This document shows positions 1 through 5,815 of a DNA stretch of 6,771 nucleotides, piece by piece (position 1 is the stretch's first letter; each line of letters starts with the position of its first letter). The notes below the pieces were generated by a model that was given only the letters and a program-made list of their open reading frames with translations, made no database searches and was not told the DNA's origin. Where the stretch lies: positions 1 through 6,771 of the forward strand of contig JAGLUH010000281.1 of the NCBI GenBank assembly GCA_023134875.1, given 5' to 3'. This DNA comes from Candidatus Zixiibacteriota bacterium. GTDB taxonomy: Bacteria; Zixibacteria; MSB-5A5; CAIYYT01. The position numbers and the translations under genes were made by a program.

Positions 1-368
1 GTATTGTTGGGGATATAGTCGCCTTTCTTGCAGATCGTGCTGAACAACAGGTTTTCCGCCACACGCCCTTGATGTACGGGAATGAAATGTTTGAAGCCGA
101 ACACATCACGCAGGGCCGCCTGGAAATGCTCATAGTTGCGGCATTGCGCGTAGGCCTCGTCTCCCAGCATCATTCCCGCCCATTGGTTGTCACTCATGGC
201 GCTGGTGCCGGAGTCGGTCAGTAGATCGATGAAGATATCTTCCGATCTCAGGTTGAAGACATTGAAGTGCGCTTCCTGAATCCTTCGCTCCCGCTCTTCA
301 CGAGAAATCAGGTTGATCGACTCGACAACTTTAATTCGGTAAGGCTCGGAAAAATGATCCACTGACAT
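1..368 (-). CDS. Tyrosine phenol-lyase/tryptophanase-family beta-eliminating lyase (N-terminal 122 residues, cut by left edge)
   Basis: PLP-dependent, fold-type I lyase that splits an aromatic amino acid (tyrosine to phenol, or tryptophan to indole) into pyruvate and ammonia in the cytoplasm. Only the first 122 codons are present; the PLP lysine and substrate-specificity residues lie beyond the edge. Seen: a start region ending EPYRIKVVE (residues 8-16), then IDLLTDSGTSAMSDNQWAGM (47-66), GDEAYA (69-74, with the family's catalytic-region tyrosine at 73) and HQGRVAENLL (99-108, the PLP-phosphate-binding QGR). From memory, this matches Citrobacter tyrosine phenol-lyase more closely (AMSD-QWAGMM, AENLL) than E. 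coli TnaA, but substrate cannot be decided from this part. The position after QGR is Val where characterised members have Gly. The ATG is supported by a GAGGAGG ribosome-binding sequence just upstream (371-377) and by the family-typical N-terminus. It lies 61 nt downstream of the asparaginase gene on the same strand, so co-transcription is plausible. Confidence 0.92.
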   Translation of the reverse strand, partial: MSVDHFSEPYRIKVVESINLISREERERRIQEAHFNVFNLRSEDIFIDLLTDSGTSAMSDNQWAGMMLGDEAYAQCRNYEHFQAALRDVFGFKHFIPVHQGRVAENLLFSTICKKGDYIPNN

Positions 369-429
369 TCCCTCCTCAGGCCAATCCCCGGTTGCTTGTT
401 GTATCATCAGCAAGGCGTCGCTGGCGGCG

Positions 430-1437
430 TCAACCTCGCTTCAGCTTAAAGGCCGGCACTATCTCGCCGATCCTGATCTTTCTCTGATTATATAACTGCG
501 GACGAGCCGTTGGGGCAAGGCTTTTCACCTGATCGGCGTCAATAACCGCCAATTGGCGTAGGACCTCGACAATCACCGGCCCGATGGCACGGCTGTTGCC
601 GTCGGCGATCTTGATAACGACACCGAGGCCGCGTTTGAGAATGCCGATTAGTTCAACTGCCTCACCACCCACCTTTAGGATCACCTCACCGTGACACGCC
701 TCCGCTACCGCCAAGTCGGCACGCATGTTGCCCGACACCATCAAAGGATGCTCACTCATCGCCCGGATAACAGTCTCGCACGCCTGCCGGCGGATAGTCG
801 ACTTCACATTTCTCGTAACCAGGGTGGCGTATGCTTTTGCCATGTTCTTCAGAGGTAGCGCATAATTAGGCAGCGAGCAGCCGTCGATACCCATCTGCAT
901 CTTGTCGATCGGGTAGTCGTAAAAATCGCTGAATGATTCGCGCACCATCCTTTGCGTTTTCGAGTCCGGTTCGATATAGTCTTTCGGATCATCACCCAAC
1001 TGTAACGCCAGCGCCAACTGGCCGGAATGTTTGCCGGAACAGTTGTGTGCCAACGGTGAGAAAGTCTGGCCTTCGTATGGGACATATCCCTTCAGCTTTA
1101 GCTCATAAGGAACATGGGTGCCGCATTTCAGGTATGATTCATCGAGACCAATCAATTCCAGGTTTGATTTGACCACCTGCTGATGCAAGTCACTACCATT
1201 ATGAGAGCCAAGCATGACGGCGATTTGCCGCAGATCAAAGCCGAATTTCTTGATCGCGCCCGATTCATAGACAGAAATAAACTGGAATGCTTTCGCCGAC
1301 GAGCGGGTGTAGGTGATCTTGTCCGGATCACCGCAATAATAGAGTATATCGCCCTTGTTATCGCTGACGACAATCGAACCATAGTGCACCGATTCGACTG
1401 TCTTGTTGCGATAGACTTCCGCCAGTATCTCAGTCAT
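430..1437 (-). CDS. L-asparaginase II-family protein (Rhizobium etli type, Pfam Asparaginase_II)
   Basis: Predicted to hydrolyse L-asparagine to aspartate and ammonia in the cytoplasm. Its 335 residues fit the family, which is unrelated to E. coli AnsA/AnsB. Conserved blocks in order: HYGSIVV (18-24), RSSAKAFQ (45-52), GSHNGSD (77-83), HNCSGKHSG (131-139), GIDGCSLPNYALPL (183-196), SEHPLMVSGN (228-237) and IADGNSRA (277-284). In the R. etli enzyme the catalytic and metal-site residues are Ser48, Lys51, Cys135, Lys138 and Cys189. The equivalents here are Ser46, Lys49, Cys133, Lys136 and Cys187, all present at a constant offset of two, so the active site looks complete. There is no signal peptide. 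The ATG at 1437 has an in-frame TGA five codons upstream, which limits earlier starts; the ribosome-binding sequence is weak (GCAGG about 6 nt upstream). It sits 101 nt after sucD and 61 nt before the lyase. Some family members may have other amidase activity; substrate is inferred. Confidence 0.93.
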   Translation of the reverse strand: MTEILAEVYRNKTVESVHYGSIVVSDNKGDILYYCGDPDKITYTRSSAKAFQFISVYESGAIKKFGFDLRQIAVMLGSHNGSDLHQQVVKSNLELIGLDESYLKCGTHVPYELKLKGYVPYEGQTFSPLAHNCSGKHSGQLALALQLGDDPKDYIEPDSKTQRMVRESFSDFYDYPIDKMQMGIDGCSLPNYALPLKNMAKAYATLVTRNVKSTIRRQACETVIRAMSEHPLMVSGNMRADLAVAEACHGEVILKVGGEAVELIGILKRGLGVVIKIADGNSRAIGPVIVEVLRQLAVIDADQVKSLAPTARPQLYNQRKIRIGEIVPAFKLKRG

Positions 1438-1450
1438 CCTGGGCCTGCTT

Positions 1451-1527
1451 CACGCTGTGCGTGAATGTCGAAAGTGCAAGACTTTCGATCTACAAGCAAC
1501 GTAGGTTGAAACCATCGTGGTTTCGAC
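1451..1527. repeat. Cluster of three consecutive hairpins between sucD and the asparaginase gene
   Basis: Three inverted repeats fill most of the 101-bp spacer. First, CACGC/GCGTG at 1451-1455 and 1459-1463 (3-nt loop). Second, TCGAAAGT/ACTTTCGA at 1468-1475 and 1481-1488 (8 bp perfect, 5-nt loop). Third, GTTGAAACC/GGTTTCGAC at 1505-1513 and 1519-1527 (9 bp with one G-T pair, 5-nt loop). The second and third share a TCGAAA/TTTCGA core, which suggests two modules of one dispersed repeat family rather than unrelated hairpins. None is followed by a T run on the minus strand, so they are not classical intrinsic terminators. They could still weaken read-through or protect the upstream sucCD mRNA 3' end. 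Repeat-family membership is inference. Confidence 0.6.
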
Positions 1528-1538
1528 AAACCTTCCTC

Positions 1539-2405
1539 CTATACTCCCAGCTTCTCAAGGATACGCGGCATGTCAAGGAACGTCCGTGCGCGATGCGCGC
1601 CGGCTTCTTCCAGAACTTTTAACTTTGATTCCGCCGTACCCATGCTGCCTTCGACGATAGCGCCGGCATGTCCCATCCGCTTGCCGGGAGGTGCAAAAAC
1701 ACCGCCGATCATTACGATTACCGGCGTTTTCATCCGGGCAATGGTATCCTTGGCACGCTCTTCATAGACACCACCGATTTCGCCCACCATCACCACCGCC
1801 TTGGTTGCATCATCATCTTCAAACTTAAGGAGAATCTCATCGAAAGTAGAGCCCAACACCGGATCGCCGCCAAGACCGACACAAGTGGTTTCGCCATAAC
1901 CGGACGATGTCAGCGTATCAGCGACATAGTAGGTCAGCGAACCGGAACGACTAACCGTCCCCACCCTACCCGGCTTGAAAGCGATATCAGGAATGATACC
2001 GAGATTAGCCTCGCCCGGTGTGATGATACCGGCGGTATTACCGCCGATTACCGTGACATCATACTTCATCGCCTCTTTGCGCACCAGCAGCATGTCATGA
2101 ATCGGAATATGTTCCGGCACCACGACGACAAACTTGATACCCGCCCGGATTGCTTCAATCGCCGCTTCTTTCACAAAGCGTGCCGGCAGGAAGATCACCG
2201 ATGTATCGGCGCCCTGCTCCTTGACACACTCTTCGACACTGTCATAAACCGGTTTGCCTTCGACTGTCTGACCACCTTTACCGGGTGAGGTGCCGCAGAC
2301 GATGTTGGTGCCGTAAGCCAGCATCCGCTTGGTGTGAAATGAGCCGGCGCCGCCGGTGATCCCCTGCACCAGCACCCGCGAGTTCTTGTCAACCAGGATA
2401 GCCAT
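1539..2405 (-). CDS. sucD: Succinate-CoA ligase, alpha subunit
   Basis: Alpha subunit of the cytoplasmic TCA-cycle enzyme that interconverts succinyl-CoA and succinate with formation of ATP or GTP. It binds CoA and carries the phosphorylated histidine. It has 288 residues, the normal length. Seen: N-terminal Rossmann CoA-binding domain with QGITGGAGSFHT (14-25) and GTSPGKGG (38-45); ligase domain with VGTVSRSGSLTYY (148-160), the EIGG turn (209-212) and the phospho-histidine loop GHAGAI at 245-250. With the ATG at 2405 the active histidine is residue 246, the same number as in E. coli. This supports that ATG over the GTG one codon upstream. The start overlaps the sucC stop by one base (TGATG), and AAGG lies 7 nt upstream inside sucC, so translational coupling is likely. 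It ends in TAG. No lesions are visible. Confidence 0.97.
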   Translation of the reverse strand: MAILVDKNSRVLVQGITGGAGSFHTKRMLAYGTNIVCGTSPGKGGQTVEGKPVYDSVEECVKEQGADTSVIFLPARFVKEAAIEAIRAGIKFVVVVPEHIPIHDMLLVRKEAMKYDVTVIGGNTAGIITPGEANLGIIPDIAFKPGRVGTVSRSGSLTYYVADTLTSSGYGETTCVGLGGDPVLGSTFDEILLKFEDDDATKAVVMVGEIGGVYEERAKDTIARMKTPVIVMIGGVFAPPGKRMGHAGAIVEGSMGTAESKLKVLEEAGAHRARTFLDMPRILEKLGV

Positions 2406-3595
2406 CACTTCACCTTCTTCGCCAATGCCACCGCCCGCTGGGAGATTTCCTCAATCGGTGTTTCGATGCCATGATATTCGATCCTGGCGAAAAGCTGCGG
2501 ATTCTCTTGTTCTGCTTCTTTGAATATTCTCAGGCCCTCTTCCCACATGTTGCCGGTAAAGCGCATCACCATCGGCTTGGAAAGACCGTGCTCCTTGAGG
2601 AAAATCAAAACACCCTTAGCGAAATCATCGCAACGGCTGATCCCGCCGAAACGCGCACCAAAGATCACCTTGACATTAGGATTCTCATCGAGCAGCACCA
2701 GCATCTTGGCCAGCCGTTCCGGGCTGGGCCCACCGCCGGAATCCATGAAATTAGCCGGTTTGCCGCCGTAGTAATGAATGAAGTCGTTGCCCATGATGCC
2801 GAAGCCGGCACCACCGGGGAACATGCCGATATCGCCGTCAAGATCAAGGTAGGGTATCCCCCATTCGGTCGCCTGGCGTTCGCGAGGGGTCATTTCTCCC
2901 TCCTCATGGCGTTGCACAATCCCCATCTCCGTCAGGTCTCGGTGACGGAACATGGCGTCATCATCGACCGACATGCGGGCGTCGGCGGCAATCAGCTTGC
3001 CATCGGCGGTCAACACCAGCGGATTGATCTCCACCAGCTTGGCATCATACTTGCGGAACAGGTTATAGAGACCGGTGGCAATCGGAATAAACTGCTTCAA
3101 CTGATCGCCGGCCAATCTCAGGAACTTGCCGATCCTGATCGCATCGAACGAGTAGAGCGGTTCATCGACATCAAGAGAAACCTTCATTATCTTCTCCGGA
3201 TTCGTCCGCGCAGTCTCCTCAATTTCAACACCCCCTTCAGCGCAGGCGATTACCACTAACTTGTAGTTGAGACGGTCGATAGTGACGCCGAGATAGAATT
3301 CCCGGGCGATATCAAGTTTGGGATCAATCAGGAGCTTCTCTACCGGAAATCCTTTGATTTCCAGGTCGAAAAGTTTGGGGATAACCTCAGCAAGCTCAGG
3401 CTCAGTTTCGACAATTTTGATCCCTCCCGCTTTGCCGCGCCCGCCGGTCAGAACCTGTGATTTCAAGACGCGTGGCAGGCCCAGTTCACGGGCAACCTTG
3501 GCGGCTTCCTCCGGTGAGTTGACCACTTGTCCCTCCGGGATCGGTATCTTGAATCTGCCAAACAGCTCCCTGGCTTCATACTCGTATAAACGCAT
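2405..3595 (-). CDS. sucC: Succinate-CoA ligase, beta subunit (ATP-grasp)
   Basis: Beta subunit of succinate-CoA ligase; it binds the nucleotide and succinate and pairs with SucD. It has 396 residues, close to the usual 385-400. ATP-grasp N-terminal part: start MRLYEYEARELF (1-12), then KSQVLTGGRGKAGGIKIV (45-62) and AEGGVEIEE (119-127). EINPLV (189-194) supplies Asn191, and Asp205 lies 14 residues on; these match the spacing of the E. coli Mg2+ ligands Asn199 and Asp213. The C-terminal ligase domain has GGAGFGIMGND (261-271), NFMDSGGGPSPER (282-294) and FGGISRCD (316-323). E. coli reads LDVGGGAT and FGGIVRCD at the last two, so this is a somewhat divergent member. ATP or GTP preference cannot be told. 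The ATG at 3595 is chosen because it gives the family N-terminus and has GGAGAGG just upstream. A longer in-frame start at 3682 lies before the predicted transcription start. It is the first gene of a sucCD operon. Confidence 0.96.
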   Translation of the reverse strand: MRLYEYEARELFGRFKIPIPEGQVVNSPEEAAKVARELGLPRVLKSQVLTGGRGKAGGIKIVETEPELAEVIPKLFDLEIKGFPVEKLLIDPKLDIAREFYLGVTIDRLNYKLVVIACAEGGVEIEETARTNPEKIMKVSLDVDEPLYSFDAIRIGKFLRLAGDQLKQFIPIATGLYNLFRKYDAKLVEINPLVLTADGKLIAADARMSVDDDAMFRHRDLTEMGIVQRHEEGEMTPRERQATEWGIPYLDLDGDIGMFPGGAGFGIMGNDFIHYYGGKPANFMDSGGGPSPERLAKMLVLLDENPNVKVIFGARFGGISRCDDFAKGVLIFLKEHGLSKPMVMRFTGNMWEEGLRIFKEAEQENPQLFARIEYHGIETPIEEISQRAVALAKKVK

Positions 3596-3597
3596 AA

Positions 3598-3604
3598 CCT
3601 CTCC
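3598..3604 (-). promoter_or_regulatory. Ribosome-binding site deciding the sucC start
   Basis: GGAGAGG on the minus strand; its GGAG half ends 5 nt before the ATG at 3595. It selects this start over the upstream in-frame start at 3682, which would add 29 residues unlike the family N-terminus. Confidence 0.7.
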
Positions 3605-3684
3605 AATCCAATAAAAAGCAGTACCGTTAATACTACCAATATCGCCGCCGGACGTCCGCTTCAGTGCCCGCGTCGAAGGCAATT

Positions 3685-3713
3685 ATTATAGACACCCCCG
3701 GCCCTTTAGTCAA
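3685..3713 (-). promoter_or_regulatory. Sigma-70-type promoter of the sucCD operon
   Basis: On the minus strand a -35 box TTGACT (3713-3708) is followed, after exactly 17 nt, by a perfect -10 box TATAAT (3690-3685). Transcription should begin near 3678, giving a leader of about 80 nt before the sucC ATG. This is the only near-consensus promoter I found in the window. No leader riboswitch or clear attenuator is visible in 3596-3678. Confidence 0.75.
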
Positions 3714-3720
3714 TTGCAAA

Positions 3721-3736
3721 AGTGACAGATTTCACA
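3721..3736 (-). promoter_or_regulatory. CRP-like palindrome upstream of the sucCD promoter
   Basis: The minus strand reads TGTGA-N6-TCACT, one mismatch from the classical CRP consensus TGTGA-N6-TCACA. It lies 7 nt upstream of the -35 box, with its centre about 50 bp upstream of the predicted transcription start. That distance is not one of the usual CRP activation positions (about -41.5 or -61.5). It could be a site for a CRP/FNR-family regulator of energy metabolism, or a chance palindrome. Confidence 0.35.
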
Positions 3737-3860
3737 AGTTATGCCGTTGAAGGTTCGACTCTTTTCGGGCGCCGTCGTGTACACTTTCGCGACGGTCGGC
3801 TCCGCGTTGGTGGATGACAGATATCCTGAGGCTGATTCAAAGAGCGCTGTAACCTATTCG

Positions 3861-4030
3861 TTACTGTCCCGCTTCGGGATAGGAAAACTCGATTTCGACG
3901 CGGCGATTCTTAGCGCGGCCTGATTTGGTGCGGTTGGAGGCGATGAAGTTGGTCTTGCCCATGCCGGCCGACTTGAGGCGACTGGCGGCGATACCCGCCT
4001 CGACCAAGTAGGTCATCACCGCGCGGGCGC
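3861..4030. repeat. Direct repeat, copy A (OmpA domain 3' end)
   Basis: Aligns without gaps to 4631-4800 at a constant offset of 770. I count 16 mismatches over the 160 bases 3871-4030, which is 90% identity; the outermost ten bases (3861-3870) match 7 of 10. Similarity stops abruptly at 4030/4031. It encodes the last 56 residues of the OmpA-like domain. Confidence 0.9.
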
Positions 4031-4205
4031 GTTTCGCCGATAGTTTCAAATTGGCTTCCGCCGGTCCCAGGTTGTCGGTATAGCCGTAGATGTTAGCGGT
4101 AACTTTGGGGAAGAGCTGAAGCAACGTCACCAGCGAGTCAAGCACCGCTGTCTTCTTCGTATTGATTTCCGCGTCGCCGGAAACAAAGAGAGAACTGATG
4201 ATCCG
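3861..4205 (-). pseudogene. Orphan OmpA C-terminal (peptidoglycan-binding) domain, copy A
   Basis: This frame encodes an almost complete OmpA-like domain, which in intact proteins anchors the outer membrane to peptidoglycan. Seen in order: SGDAEINTKK (about 4181-4152), LDSLVTLLQLFPKVTANIYG, YTDNLGPAEANLKLS with the domain's TDN motif, KRARAVMTYLVEAGIAASRL, then GMGKTNFIASNRTKSGRAKN and RRVEIEF before a TAA stop at 3863-3861. The frame stays open upstream to a TAA at 4316-4314, but its translation above about 4205 no longer resembles the family. There is no signal peptide, barrel, ATG or ribosome-binding sequence. A GTG at 4145 is the only near start and would cut into the domain and leave the product cytoplasmic. 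It is most likely the surviving 3' end of a lost ompA-like gene or of a partial duplication. It retains the very segment deleted from the neighbouring broken gene. Confidence 0.75.
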
Positions 4206-4633
4206 TTTGGCGAAAATGATACTGAAATCAGCGCAGCCGCGGCGGGCGAGGATGATAACTATCCTTGGAGTGAAGGGGCTGATAGCAGAACTCAGTATGA
4301 CACCGGTGTCGGATTATGCGTGAGGTAGTAAGAAAAAACAGGCGCAAAACAAAACAGCAGTCAATTTGATGGTGTCTATCAACAGGATGCAGAGCTTACG
4401 GTAAAAAAACCGTTCGGTGAAAGGGAAATACGAGAGAGCCGGGTCATAAAAAGTGCGTGGAACACTATTGCGACACAGTCTGAATGATAGTGCCAACCTA
4501 AGGTGTGGCGTCATTGCGAGTCCGCCTGCGGCGGACTCGCAATGGCAGCATTTGGCGTTCATATTAACTTCTAGGACAGCCTTGTGATCTCCGCCGCTTA
4601 CGATCTAAAGCAATTTCTGTCACTTGCTGGCTA
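4206..4633. other. Non-coding stretch between the two OmpA remnants
   Basis: About 430 bases with no convincing gene. The part from 4320 to 4500 is richer in A/T than its surroundings and has several A runs, such as 4329-4336. One strong palindrome (4512-4544) is present. An 82-codon minus-strand frame at 4562-4314 translates the palindrome and has no ribosome-binding site or recognisable domain. I saw no near-consensus promoter on either strand. The stretch presumably holds the eroded 5' part of copy A plus inserted repeat DNA. Confidence 0.6.
4512..4544. repeat. Perfect 15-bp palindrome with 3-nt loop
   Basis: The arms 4512-4526 (starting CATTGCGAG) and 4530-4544 (ending CTCGCAATG) are exact reverse complements around the loop TGC. 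The CGTCATTGCGAG start is familiar from REP-like dispersed palindromes in many environmental bacterial genomes. There is no T run on either side, so it is not a standard intrinsic terminator, although the stem is strong. Confidence 0.85.
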
Positions 4634-4800
4634 CTATCCGGCTTCGGGATAGGAAAACTCGATTTCGACGTGGCGGTTCTGGGCGTGGCCTGATTTCGTG
4701 CGGTTGGAGGCAATGAAGTTGGTCTTGCCCATGCCGGCTGACTTGAGACGGCTGGCGGCGATACCCGCTTTGATTAAGTAGTCCATCACCGCGCGGGCGC
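4631..4800. repeat. Direct repeat, copy B (OmpA domain 3' end)
   Basis: Partner of 3861-4030. Homology ends exactly where the thrombospondin repeat sequence of the broken gene joins. At that junction the two sides share a short GC-rich run (GCGCGGGCGC on the plus strand), which fits a microhomology deletion. Confidence 0.9.
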
Positions 4801-5784
4801 GGTACCGGCACAGCGGTCACGATAGTCGGGAACACCGTCACCATCGGCATCATAGGGGCAACCATCCTTGTCAACCAGTGCGCCCAGCGGTGTGTCCGGG
4901 CACTTATCCCGCTTGTTTCTGATGCCATCCATATCATCGTCATCCTCGGCCACCACCCGTTTTTTCTTGACCGGCACAAACTCGCCACGCCGCTCGCGCG
5001 CCTGATCGACGAAGACCGTGTCGCCCGTTTCCTCGTCGATTTCACCGACATAGATAGTGCGCACACCCTCCTGACGCCACTTCGCCATCTCCTTTTCGTA
5101 CTTCTCCTTAAGGGTCTTTTTCCTGATGCCGAAATTGTATGAGAGCGCAAAGGTAAACTGCATCAGCGCCCGCGATCTATTGCGCTTGACCCATTCAGCA
5201 AAATCGGTGCCGATGGCGGTGAGATAGGTGACATGCAAGCCGGCAGTGATGCCGATTCGTTGCCAGAAGAGTCGTTCCACGCCGAGCCCCAGGGTGATGC
5301 CTAGTTCGGTGGCGGCGTAATCGGTGCTCCCGCCGGCAGCGTTCTGCACCTTGACGACATCATCTGAATCAATCGCCACCACTTTCCAGAAGAGGATATC
5401 CATACTGGTTTGGAAGAACGGGGTGATCCCCTTGCGTTTTTGTAAATAGAACTTAGGTCCGATGGATAGCGACCTGATTTCTCACCTCTGGTCGGCGTTA
5501 GATCGATCATACTTGAATATCGAAGTAGTGAGGGTATCATTGTAGATATTGGCTTTCATCACACGGACAATAATGCCGCTTTGGGGCGACAGCATATACT
5601 GGAAACTGAGCGCGGTGAAAGGACGGAATGTCCAGATTTGCGCTGAATCATTTAGGGCCGGCTAGATACCGCCAAGGTCAAACTGCAGCGAGTAGGGCCG
5701 CTGCTTAATACCGCCCAGCAGGGATGAGGAAAAGACGACCACCAGCGGCAAAGCCAGCAGACATACAAGCATCGACTGGCGCAT
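4634..5784 (-). pseudogene. Broken OmpA-family outer-membrane protein gene (barrel, TSP3 repeats, truncated OmpA domain)
   Basis: The intact ancestor would be an outer-membrane porin-like protein tethered to peptidoglycan. From the ATG at 5784: a signal peptide (hydrophobic VCLLALPLVVVF at 7-18), then barrel strands up to FTFALSYNFGI at about 210-220. A charged linker (about 221-280) follows, then thrombospondin type 3 calcium-binding repeats DDDDMDG (281-287) and DADGDGVPD (312-320). Then comes an OmpA-domain tail from RARAVMDYL to FSYPEAG, ending in TAG at 4636-4634. Three lesions: TAG at codon 41 (5664-5662), TGA at codon 101 (5484-5482), and an internal deletion at about 4801. The deletion removes the front of the OmpA domain and shifts frame, so the barrel frame stops at 4788-4786. 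The frame is unbroken between the nonsense codons, so they are point changes. The longest open piece, 5403-4786, starts inside the barrel and is not a real gene. The gene begins 31 nt after the SpoIID-like gene, with a weak GAGA ribosome-binding sequence. Confidence 0.88.
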
Positions 5785-5815
5785 ATCTCATTGATAAGAT
5801 GTTAAAACCGGTGCA

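Noticed and set aside
1668..2288. 206-codon plus-strand frame inside sucD, and the 262-codon frame at 2471-3259 inside sucC
   Set aside because: Antisense shadows of two strongly conserved genes; they are rich in His, Arg and Ile and show no family motif.
3596..3682. N-terminal extension of SucC starting at 3682 (29 extra residues)
   Set aside because: The extension lies at or before the predicted transcription start (about 3678), lacks family similarity, and the ATG at 3595 has a good ribosome-binding site and the standard N-terminus.
3772..3795. CCGTCG/CGACGG inverted repeat with 12-nt loop downstream of OmpA copy A, considered as a terminator
   Set aside because: Only six base pairs, a long loop and no T run on the minus strand.
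4191..4328. Acidic plus-strand reading (DDPFGENDTEI onward) open to a TAG at 4326-4328
   Set aside because: It is codon-aligned antisense to the OmpA copy A frame, has no start or ribosome-binding site, and no family is recognised.
4398..4413. ACGGT/ACCGT mini-hairpin around an A run
   Set aside because: Five base pairs with a 6-nt A loop in A-rich DNA is expected by chance.
4314..4562. 82-codon minus-strand open frame
   Set aside because: It translates straight through the 4512-4544 palindrome, has no ribosome-binding site and no recognisable domain.
4620..5150. 176-codon minus-strand frame overlapping the broken OmpA gene
   Set aside because: Arginine-rich out-of-frame reading of the TSP3 and OmpA-tail coding DNA. 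The protein-like similarity is in the other two frames.
5482..5664. Possible stop-codon recoding (TAG/TGA read-through) in the OmpA-like gene
   Set aside because: TGA and TAG terminate intact genes in this window, there is no recoding hairpin next to either stop, and a third lesion breaks the frame anyway.
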